64,000 nucleotides of DNA from Olsenella sp. An285 (GTDB lineage Bacteria; Actinomycetota; Coriobacteriia; Coriobacteriales; Atopobiaceae): contig NZ_NFIZ01000003.1 in the NCBI RefSeq assembly GCF_002159625.1, positions 62,001 to 126,000 of the forward strand, read 5' to 3'. Each line of letters opens with the position of its first letter. Position 1 is the stretch's first letter. The notes under the pieces were generated by a model. It saw only the letters and a list, made by a program, of their open reading frames with translations, was not told the origin of the DNA and did no database searches. Positions 34,590 through 43,857 of the stretch are shown here, piece after piece. Position numbers and translations under genes: made by a program.

Positions 34590-34820
34590 CTGCAAAAGTG
34601 TCGCTCGGGTCAGTGAAATGCCGATAGTCCTGCAAAACTGGCCTTCGGGTCAGTGGAAATTCGCCTCAGATGGCTCTGCTTCGGAAAACGTACCGGTGTT
34701 ATGCCTTGATTTGGTATCAAATACTAAATCAAGATTGTCAGACTGAGGTAAAATCCACTGACCCGAAGGCCAGTTTTGCAGATGGACAGAGGTGTTACTG
34801 ACCCGAAGAGGGAAATTGCA
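34590..34820. repeat. Composite palindrome of four related ~28-bp units
   Basis: Two direct copies of a unit starting CTGCAAAA and ending CGGGTCAGTG (34590-34618, 34630-34658) face two inverted copies (34754-34781, about 34795-34820). The inner pair is a perfect 28-bp inverted repeat. The centre is AT-rich and itself contains a palindrome at 34705-34733. No ORF inside. It looks like a MITE or REP-type element; identity unknown. Confidence 0.8.
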
Positions 34821-34903
34821 CCCAGACGGCATCAAGACGTCGTCTGTGCGCCGGTCGCGGAACGCGGATGCTGAGCGCGACAGGGCGACTACCGCCCCGG
34901 GCC

Positions 34904-34993
34904 CTATGCCCAGCGACGGCGCGGGCGACCGTCGTCCAGGATGACGGCGAGCGCCGCGACGGCGACCACGGCGATGAAAATGAGCCTCTTCAT
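34904..34993 (-). CDS. Possible 29-residue membrane peptide
   Basis: ATG 34993 follows GGAGGTCCCC. The peptide is MKRLIFIAVVAVAALAVIL followed by DDGRPRRRWA: one hydrophobic helix and a basic end. The good ribosome site is the main support. It may be a real small protein or chance. Confidence 0.4.
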   Translation of the reverse strand: MKRLIFIAVVAVAALAVILDDGRPRRRWA

Positions 34994-35222
34994 GGGGACC
35001 TCCTGACCTCGGCTTGCTTGCTGACAGAATCCTCGCAGGTCAGGGGATATGGAGCCATCGACGGGGCTTACGCGCGCCTTGCGGTTTCGTAAGGTTGTGC
35101 GTCGGGCGCCCTCCCGCGTGCCCGCTCTGCCGCGCGCCCGTCCAATGTTGCGCCCTCGTCTCGGGTCGCGCCCCGCGCCGGGGCCTGTCGTAGAATGACA
35201 CAAGCTAACGACAGGAGGACCT

Positions 35223-35539
35223 ATGCCCCTTACCAGAGAAGACGTGGCAGGCATCGCGGACTATGCGCGCATCGCCCTCACCCCGGAGGAGCTTGACGAG
35301 ATGACGGCGTACATGAACAGCGCGATCGACCTGCTCGAGCCCATCAGGCAGTACGACCTCGAGGGCGTGGAGCCCACGTTCCATCCCATCGGCGACCTCT
35401 CCAACGTGATGGCCGATGACGTCCCGGACACCGACGTCCGGCACCTGCCCGTGGACGTGGCGCTCAAGAACGCCGGTGCGTCCCGCGACCGCAGCTTCCG
35501 CGTCCCGTCCATCCTCGGCGACCAGGGGGGTGACCGCTA

Positions 35540-35540
<1 letters not shown>
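35223..35540 (+). CDS. gatC: Glutamyl/aspartyl-tRNA amidotransferase subunit C
   Basis: 105 residues from ATG 35223 behind AGGAGG. The N-terminal helical DVAGIADYARIALTPEELDEM and the PTFHPIGDLSNVMADDV segment match GatC. It stabilises the GatA-GatB contact. The stop overlaps gatA as TAATG. Confidence 0.94.
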
Positions 35541-37044
<1,504 letters not shown>

Positions 37045-37048
<4 letters not shown>

Positions 37049-38571
37049 AGAAGCTCGCCGAGGTCCTCAAGGACTGGGAGGCCGTGATCGGCCTCGAGGT
37101 CCACACCGAGCTCACCACGCTCGAGACCAAGATGTTCTGCAACTGCCGCCTCTCCCACGACGACCCGCCCAACACCAACGTCTGCCCCGTGTGCCTGGGC
37201 ATGCCGGGCGCGCTGCCCGTGCCCAACGAGAAGGCCATCGAGTCCATCGTCATGGCGGGCCTGGCCACCAACTGCCAGATCATGCGCCACTCCATGTTCT
37301 ACCGGAAGCACTACTTCTATCCGGACATGGCCAAGAACTTCCAGACCACGCAGGGCCCCGTGGCGTTCTGCATGCACGGCCACCTGGACCTGGAGGTCTC
37401 CGGCGCCGGTGCCAAGGAGCGCCCGGACAGCACCGTCGAGAAGGACGCGGACGGCGGCTACGTCGCGCCCATCCGGATCCTGCGCATCCACATGGAGGAG
37501 GACGCCGCCAAGATGGTGCACGTGGGCGGCGAGGAGGGCCGCATCACCGCGGCCACCGAGTCCCTCGTCGACTACAACCGCTGCGGCACCCCGCTCATCG
37601 AGCTCGTGACCGAGCCCGACCTGCGCACGCCCGAGGAGGCGCGCCTCTTCATGGAGAAGCTGCGCCAGACCTTCCTCACCCTGGGCATCTCCGACTGCTC
37701 GCTCGAGAGCGGCTCCATGCGCTGCGACGGCAACATCTCCCTCCGCCGCCGCGGCGAGACCAAGTTTGGCACCAAGACCGAGATGAAGAACATCAACTCG
37801 TTCAAGAGCCTGCACGACGCGCTCGAGTACGAGATCTGTCGCCAGGCCGAGGTGCTCGAGGAGGGCGGCATCGTCTACCAGGAGACGCGCCACTGGGAGC
37901 CCAGCCGCCGCCGCACCGTGGTCATGCGCGTCAAGGAGACCGCGGACGACTACCGCCTCTTCCCGGACCCGGACCTCGCGCCCTTCGACCTCACGGACGA
38001 GTTCGTCGACCGCTGCCGCGCGCGCATCCCCGAGCTGCCCGACGCCAAGCGCGACCGCTACATCGCCGACTACGGCCTCAAGCGCGCCGACGCGGCCCAG
38101 CTCGCGGGCGACCCCAAGGTCGCGGCCTTCTTCGAGGAGGCGCTCGAGGGCACGGGCCCGGCTGGCGAGAAGAACCTCAAGGTCGTGGGCACGCTGGCCA
38201 ACGTCATGGTGAACCTCGCGCCGAGCTACGACGCCCTCACGGTGGAGCAGGTCCGCGGCATCTCCGGGCTTCTCGCCGAGGACGCGCTCACCTTCGCCCA
38301 GGCCCGCGAGGTACTCGACGCGGTCAACGGCACCGGCGAGGACCCGGTGGCATACGTCGACGCCCACGGCATGCGCCAGTCCACGGACGAGGGTGCCCTC
38401 GGTGCCATCGTGGACGAGGTGCTCGGCCGGTGCACGGACCAGGTACAGCAGTACCGCGACGGCAACAAGAAGGTGCTCGGCTTCCTCGTGGGGCAGTGCA
38501 TGAAGGCGGCCAAGGGCTCCGGCAACCCCAAGGCCTTCAACAAGATGCTCGCCGAGAAGCTCGAGGGATAG
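37045..38571 (+). CDS. gatB: Glutamyl/aspartyl-tRNA amidotransferase subunit B
   Basis: 508 residues, start overlapping gatA by four bases. GLEVHTEL, the Cys-containing CNCRLSH and CPVCLGMPGALPV, YFYPDMAKNFQTTQ and a C-terminal YqeY-like helical tail are typical. It binds the mischarged tRNA and phosphorylates it before amidation. One exact dispersed 12-mer lies in the linker before the tail (38164-38175, GEKNLK). Confidence 0.97.
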
Positions 38572-38674
38572 CGAGAAGGACCCGCCCCCGCAAAGTCCGG
38601 CGCTCAGACAGCTTGCCGAGAAGAACGCTCGGCAAGAACTCGCGGCGGACTATGCGGGGGCGGGTCCTTCTCGC
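38571..38674. terminator. Nested palindrome after gatB
   Basis: A perfect 22-bp outer stem (38571-38592 with 38653-38674) encloses a six-bp pair (38594-38599 with 38646-38651) and a nine-bp hairpin (38612-38620 with 38628-38636). The outer stem ends in variants of the dispersed motif and the inner hairpin holds an exact 12-mer (38615-38626). It probably ends the gatCAB transcript. The rest of the gap to 38868 shows nothing else. Confidence 0.75.
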
Positions 38675-38868
38675 CTCTCGTTCGTCGCGAGACAGGCGCG
38701 GGGGTGCGGGGGAGCGACGGTTTCGGGCTTGAGACCGTCCGGATTTCGCACGTGAGCCGCGGTTAGTCCGCCGCCAGCCGCCCGTCCGAAAATGAGGTAT
38801 GTTTCAGGCTTGTTTCAGAGTGCCGGGCGCGTTAGACTCCCTGCTGAGGGTCGCGAGGAGGGAGAGAC

Positions 38869-39831
38869 GTGGAACAGGGCGTGTCGGCCGAGGAGGTCAG
38901 GCGGGCTACGGTGGAACCGGTCGCCGAGGTGGTGACCCCGGCGGAGGAGGCTCGTTCCGAGAAGCTCGTCAAGCGGCGCGGCGGCTACACCTTCCCGCAG
39001 TTCTTCTCGATACTCAACGTGGGCCTCGTGCTCACGGCCGTCTCGCTCGTGCTCTTCAAGACGCCCAACCACCTGGCCTTTGGCGGCACGTCCGGCCTGG
39101 CGATCCTTCTGGGAACGGCCTTCCCGGTGCTGCCCGTCTCGGTGTGGATGTGGGTGCTCAACATCGTCCTCGTTGTCCTGGGCTTCATCTTCCTGGAGCG
39201 CAAGACCATCCTCTGGACGGCGTACGCCTCCATCGCGCTCTCCGCGTACACCTCGCTCTTCGAGTGGCTCTTCCCCGTGACGCAGTCGATCACCGGCGAC
39301 CTCTGGCTCGACCTCTGCTTCGCCGTGCTGCTGCCGGCCGTGGGCAGCGCCATGATCTTTGACATCGGCGCCTCCACCGGCGGCACGGACATCACGGCCA
39401 TGATCCTCCGCAAGCACACCGACATCGAGATCGGCAAGGCGCTCCTTGCCGTCGACCTGGGCATCGTTGCCGCCGCGATCATCATCTACGGGCCGCGCGT
39501 CGGCCTCTACTGCGTGCTGGGCCTCCTGGGCAAGAGCTTCGTGGTGGACGGCTTCATCGAGTCCATCCGCCAGCGCAAGGTCTGCCAGGTCATCTGCAGC
39601 CGCCCGCGCGAGGTGGAGGAGTACATCGTCAAGAAGCTCGGCCGCACCGCCACGGTCACGTTTGGCTGGGGCGCGTACTCCGGCAAGCGCGTGATCATCC
39701 TCACGAGCGTGCTGTCCCGCCGCGAGGCCATGAAGCTGCGCCTCTTTGTGCGCGAGACCGACCCGGGCGCCTTCATCACCATCACCAGCAGCTCCGAGAT
39801 CGTGGGCAAGGGCTTCCGCGGCGTGAACTAG
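38869..39831 (+). CDS. YitT family membrane protein
   Basis: 320 residues from GTG 38869 with GGGAGAG upstream. Five or six membrane helices (starting PQFFSILNVGLVLTAVSLVLF) with GGTSGLAIL and GASTGGTDITAMIL belong to the YitT_membrane domain. The C-terminal DUF2179 domain (VCQVICSRPREVEEYIVKKLGRTAT) lies in the cytoplasm. Function unknown in the family. Confidence 0.88.
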   Translation: MEQGVSAEEVRRATVEPVAEVVTPAEEARSEKLVKRRGGYTFPQFFSILNVGLVLTAVSLVLFKTPNHLAFGGTSGLAILLGTAFPVLPVSVWMWVLNIVLVVLGFIFLERKTILWTAYASIALSAYTSLFEWLFPVTQSITGDLWLDLCFAVLLPAVGSAMIFDIGASTGGTDITAMILRKHTDIEIGKALLAVDLGIVAAAIIIYGPRVGLYCVLGLLGKSFVVDGFIESIRQRKVCQVICSRPREVEEYIVKKLGRTATVTFGWGAYSGKRVIILTSVLSRREAMKLRLFVRETDPGAFITITSSSEIVGKGFRGVN

Positions 39832-39860
39832 CGGCCGTGGGGTTCGCCGTGCGTCCACCC

Positions 39861-40000
39861 GCAGGGTATGTACACGTGCCCGGCAGGGTATGTACACCCG
39901 CCGGGCTTGAATGGTTGCAAATCAGCTGGTAGAAGGCTTGCCGAGAAGAACCGGCGCGTCGGAGACCGTACATACCCTCACGGGGGGTGCGCATACCCTC
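39861..40000. repeat. Four copies of an AGGGTATG-type unit in inverted pairs
   Basis: GCAGGGTATGTACAC at 39861-39875 and 39883-39897 is followed by inverted GTACATACCCT at 39968-39978 and GCATACCCTC at 39991-40000. An exact dispersed 12-mer (39940-39951) lies in the middle. Same plan as 34590-34820 with unrelated sequence. Confidence 0.75.
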
Positions 40001-40035
40001 GCGGGGCGCCTCGCGCGTCGCAGGCGCGCCGCGGC

Positions 40036-40689
40036 CTACGCGTCCTTCTCGGCGTTGCGGGCCTCGTCGAGGTAGCTGTAGAGCGTGTACTTGGAGATGC
40101 CGAAGAACTTGCAGACCTTGGGGCCGGACTTGGTGATGAGGAAGGCGCCGGTGTCGTTGAGGTAGCGGATCGCGCGGACCTTCTCCTCCTTGGTCATGAG
40201 CGCCACGGGCGTGCCCACGAGCTCCACGCTCTGCTCGATGAGGTCGTCCAGGAGGTCGGCCACGCTGCGGACGATGGGCTCGGGCTCGCGCGGGGCGCTG
40301 GGCTCGGTGCCCACGACCTCGCCGATGATCTCCCCGGCGGCGCGCAGGACCGTGATGTCGTAATTGAGGGCGAAGATGCCCACCGTGTGCCCGGCGTCGT
40401 CCCTGATGAAGATCGTCGAGGACTTGAGGATCTTGCCGTCCGCCGTCTTGGTGAGGTAGCAGAGGCGGTCCTCCAGCTTGGCGTCGCCGGCGTGGAGCGC
40501 CTCGAGCACCACGTGGCTCGGGCCGTCGCCCAGCTTGCGGCCCGTCACGTGACCGTTCTCGATGGCCACGATCGAGTGGCTGGGGTCCTTGGCCTCGAGG
40601 TCGTGCACCACGACCTCGCACCCGCTGCCAAACTGCAGCGCGAGCGCGTGGGCGAGTCTCTTGTAGAAGTCGAGCTGAGCTTCCTGCAT
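40036..40689 (-). CDS. YheO-type PAS and helix-turn-helix regulator
   Basis: 217 residues. Residues about 5-115 fit the YheO-like PAS domain (FGSGCEVVVHDL, SIVAIENGHVTGRKLGD, SSTIFIRDDAGHTVGIFALNYD). Residues about 165-212 form the HTH (AIRYLNDTGAFLITKSGPKVCKFFGISKYTLYSYLDEAR). It is divergent from the permease gene that opens the purine cluster, so it probably regulates it. The ligand is not shown. Confidence 0.86.
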   Translation of the reverse strand: MQEAQLDFYKRLAHALALQFGSGCEVVVHDLEAKDPSHSIVAIENGHVTGRKLGDGPSHVVLEALHAGDAKLEDRLCYLTKTADGKILKSSTIFIRDDAGHTVGIFALNYDITVLRAAGEIIGEVVGTEPSAPREPEPIVRSVADLLDDLIEQSVELVGTPVALMTKEEKVRAIRYLNDTGAFLITKSGPKVCKFFGISKYTLYSYLDEARNAEKDA

Positions 40690-40996
40690 GCGGTTCTTGG
40701 TCCTTCCCGGGGGCGGTGCTGCGGTCGGCCGGAGGGGCCGGCATACTTTTTGTTAGGTCCCTCTGCCGGGCGGTCGTGGCCGTCGGCAAAGGTTTGATGG
40801 GGGATAGCGTAGCGTTATAGCGGCCAGCACACAACGAGAATTTGCCGCCACCTCATCAACGCCAACCGCTCACGCCCCGCAACCTACCGTCTAACAGATT
40901 TTCATAGAAGCAGACATTTTGTTAGCCCGAGGCCCGCAATAATGTTGAAACATAGTCGCAGGATTGTGCAGTCGCACATGCATGGAGAGGACAATC
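40690..40996. promoter_or_regulatory. Divergent control region of regulator and permease
   Basis: 307 bases, AT-richer than the flanks. CTAACA near 40891 and TGTTAG near 40920 form a loose inverted pair before the permease. A possible -35 TTGTTA near 40920 and a -10-like TAATGT near 40941 are weak. Operator position is a guess. Confidence 0.35.
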
Positions 40997-42331
40997 ATGG
41001 CGAAGACGCAGACCGCAGAGGTCAAGGAGGCGCACGACTACCTGTTCCAACGTGAGGGGATGCCGCCCATCGGCGACATGATTCCCTGCGCGCTCCAGCA
41101 CGTGCTGGCGTCGTTCGCGGGCATCATCACCCCGGCGATCCTCATTGCCGCCACGTTCAACTTCACCGCGCAGCAGAAGACGGACATCATCCAGGTGGCC
41201 CTGATCCTCTCTGCCATCGACACGGCGCTGCAGGCCTTCGCGCCGTTCCGCCGCATCGGCGGCAACCTGCCCATCGTCATGGGCGTCTCGTTCGCGTTCC
41301 TGCCGGCCCTCCAGGCCATGGGCGCCACGTTCTCCTTTGGCTCGCTCCTCGGCGGCGAGATTGTGGGCGGCATCGCGGCAATCCTCTTTGGTCTCTTCTA
41401 CGGCAAGCTCAAGGCGTTCTTCCCGCCGGTGGTCACGGGCACGGTGATCTTCACCATCGGCGTCTCGCTCTACCCCACGGCCATCAAGTACATGGCCGGC
41501 GGCGAGGGCACCGCGCTCTGGGGCACCCCGCAGGCCTGGTGCGTGGCGCTCGTCACCTTTGCCGTGGTCTTTGGCCTCAACAACTTTGCCAAGGGCACCC
41601 TCAAGCTGGGCAGCGTCTTCTTTGGCATGATCGCCGGCATCATCGTGTCCGCGCCCTTTGGCATGCTCGACTTCTCTGCCGTGAGCTCCGCCGGCGTCTT
41701 CGCGTTCCCCAAGCTCATGCCCTACGCGCTCGAGTTCCACCCCGAGGTCTGCATCACCCTGGCCGTGGTCTACCCGATGGTCGCCATCCAGGTCATCGGC
41801 GACGTCTCCGCCGCCTGCCTGGGCGCCATGGACCGCATGCCCACCGAGCGCGAGCTCTCCGGCGCCATCGTCTCCCAGGGCTGCACGTCGCTCGTCTCCG
41901 CCTTCATCGGCGGCCTGCCCACCTCCGCGCTCGGCCAGAACGTGGGCATCATCTGCTCCAACAAGGTCGTCAACAAGTGGGTCTTCGTGATCGTGGCGGC
42001 CGTCTTCGCCGCGGCGGGCCTGCTCCCGCAGCTCTCTGCCGTGCTCACCGCCATCCCGCAGCCGGTCATCGGTGGCGCCACGGTGGGCGTCTTTGGCACC
42101 ATCACCATGAACGGCGTCCGCATGTTCACCAAGGACGGCCTCACCCCGCGCGTGACCACCATCGTGGGCACCTCCGTGGTCTTTGGCCTGGGCATCTGGA
42201 TGGCCTCCGGCTGCCTCGCCGGCGAGGGCATGCCCTCCTGGGTCACCACCGTCATCGGCTCCAATGCCATCACCCCGGCCGCCATCATGGCCATCCTGCT
42301 CAACCTGATCCTCCCCAAGCCCGAGAACTAG
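40997..42331 (+). CDS. Nucleobase:cation symporter-2 (uracil/xanthine permease)
   Basis: 444 residues from ATG 40997 behind GGAGAGGA. About 12-14 membrane helices. NCS2 features include the N-terminal ALQHVLASFAG, GGNLPIVMGVSFAF, PPVVTGTVIFTIGVSLYP and the SQGCTSLVSAFIGGLPTSALGQNVG region that includes the family signature. Neighbours (ssnA, ygfK, molybdenum hydroxylase) suggest xanthine, urate or a related purine rather than uracil. Confidence 0.9.
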   Translation: MAKTQTAEVKEAHDYLFQREGMPPIGDMIPCALQHVLASFAGIITPAILIAATFNFTAQQKTDIIQVALILSAIDTALQAFAPFRRIGGNLPIVMGVSFAFLPALQAMGATFSFGSLLGGEIVGGIAAILFGLFYGKLKAFFPPVVTGTVIFTIGVSLYPTAIKYMAGGEGTALWGTPQAWCVALVTFAVVFGLNNFAKGTLKLGSVFFGMIAGIIVSAPFGMLDFSAVSSAGVFAFPKLMPYALEFHPEVCITLAVVYPMVAIQVIGDVSAACLGAMDRMPTERELSGAIVSQGCTSLVSAFIGGLPTSALGQNVGIICSNKVVNKWVFVIVAAVFAAAGLLPQLSAVLTAIPQPVIGGATVGVFGTITMNGVRMFTKDGLTPRVTTIVGTSVVFGLGIWMASGCLAGEGMPSWVTTVIGSNAITPAAIMAILLNLILPKPEN

Positions 42332-42332
42332 C

Positions 42333-42365
42333 TCTGCAAATTGGGGACTGTCCCCAATTAACAGA
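42333..42365. repeat. 33-base GGGGACTGTCCCC palindrome upstream of ssnA
   Basis: Copy of the element at 29901-29933, with two changes in the left arm. It lies between the permease stop and the ssnA ribosome site and could reduce read-through. Confidence 0.88.
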
Positions 42366-42376
42366 TAGGAGACGAA

Positions 42377-43729
42377 ATGCTGCTCGTCACCAACGGTCGC
42401 GTCATCACGCGCGACGCTGACAACGCCTACCTCGAGAACGGCGCCGTTGCCATCGATGGCGAGAAGATCGCCGAGGTAGGTGACGCCACCGCGCTGGCCG
42501 AGAAGTACCCCGAGGCCGAGGTCGTGGACGCCCACGGCGGCGTCATCATGCCGGGCCTCGTGAACTGCCACACCCACATCTACTCGGGCCTCGCCCGCGG
42601 CCTTTCCATCAAGGGCTGCAACCCCACCAACTTCCTCGAGAACCTCGAGCAGCAGTGGTGGAAGATCGACGACAACCTCACGCTCGACGGCACCCGCGCG
42701 AGCGCCTACGCCACCGTGCTGGACAGCCTGCGCGACGGCGTGACCACGATCTTCGACCACCACGCGAGCTTCTGCGAGATCCCGGGCTCCCTCTTTGCCA
42801 TCAAGGACGTGTGCGAGGAGACGGGCATCCGCGCGTGCCTCTGCTACGAGACGTCCGACCGCCGCGGCGACGAGAAGCGCGACCAGGCAATCGCCGAGAA
42901 CGCCGAGTTCGCGCAGTGGGCCGCCAAGGCCCAGGCCGAGGGCAACTCCATGATCGCCGCGATGTTTGGCGGGCACGCCACCTTCACACTCTCCGACGAG
43001 ACGATGGACAAGATGGCCGAGGCCAACAATGGTCTCACCGGCTTCCACATCCACGTGTGCGAGGGCATGAACGACGTCTGGGACAGCCGCCTCAACCGCG
43101 GCGGCATCTCGCCGATCGAGCGCCTGCTCCAGCACGACCTCCTGGGCCCGCGCACGATGCTCGGCCACTGCATCCACGTCACGCCCGCCGAGATGGACAT
43201 CATCAAGGAGACCGGCACCCACATCGTCAACAACCCCGAGTCCAACATGGGCAACGCCGTGGGCTGCGCGCCGGTGCTCGAGTTCTACCGCCGCGGCATC
43301 CCCGTGCACATGGGCACGGACGCCTACACGCACGACATGCTGGAGAGCCTCAAGGTCTTCCTCATCATCCAGCGCCACAACGCGGCCATGCCCAACGTGG
43401 GCTGGGTCGAGGCCATGACGATGCTCTTCCAGAACAACCCCGCCATGGCGAGCGAGTACTTCGGGCGCGAGATCGGCTTCCTCAAGCCCGGTGCCGCGGC
43501 CGACGTCATCGTGATGGACTACCCGGTCTTCACGCCGTTCTCCGACGAGAACATCGACGGCCACATGCTCTTCGGCATGATGGGCAAGAACTGCCGCACC
43601 ACCATCGTCAACGGCAAGGTCCTCTACAAGGACCGCGAGTTCGTGGCCTTTGACGAGGAGAGCATCAACGCCTGGACCCTCGAGCAGAGCAAAAAGCTCT
43701 GGGGCACGCTCAACGAGCGCACGTACTAG
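42377..43729 (+). CDS. ssnA: Putative aminohydrolase SsnA
   Basis: 450 residues from ATG 42377 with AGGAG upstream. Amidohydrolase-fold metal ligands: NCHTHIYSG, GFHIHVCEG, MLGHCIHV and MGTDAYTHD. The overall layout and its place before ygfK match SsnA of selenium-dependent molybdenum hydroxylase loci. It probably deaminates or opens a purine-derived ring; the substrate is unproven in the family. Confidence 0.88.
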   Translation: MLLVTNGRVITRDADNAYLENGAVAIDGEKIAEVGDATALAEKYPEAEVVDAHGGVIMPGLVNCHTHIYSGLARGLSIKGCNPTNFLENLEQQWWKIDDNLTLDGTRASAYATVLDSLRDGVTTIFDHHASFCEIPGSLFAIKDVCEETGIRACLCYETSDRRGDEKRDQAIAENAEFAQWAAKAQAEGNSMIAAMFGGHATFTLSDETMDKMAEANNGLTGFHIHVCEGMNDVWDSRLNRGGISPIERLLQHDLLGPRTMLGHCIHVTPAEMDIIKETGTHIVNNPESNMGNAVGCAPVLEFYRRGIPVHMGTDAYTHDMLESLKVFLIIQRHNAAMPNVGWVEAMTMLFQNNPAMASEYFGREIGFLKPGAAADVIVMDYPVFTPFSDENIDGHMLFGMMGKNCRTTIVNGKVLYKDREFVAFDEESINAWTLEQSKKLWGTLNERTY

Positions 43730-43739
43730 GAACCGTTGG

Positions 43740-43760
43740 CCGGGCGCGGGGGGCGCCCGG
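43740..43760 (+). terminator. Hairpin between ssnA and ygfK
   Basis: CCGGGCGC (43740-43747) pairs with GCGCCCGG (43753-43760), loop of five G. No T-run; likely an attenuating or mRNA-end structure. Confidence 0.45.
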
Positions 43761-43857
43761 TCCCACTCGGCCTCCGCGGGGCCGATCGTCACCATTCGCC
43801 GGCGCGCGGTCTCGTCGGCGGACGTGGGGGAAGACCTCCCTCAGGAGAGGAGCAACA

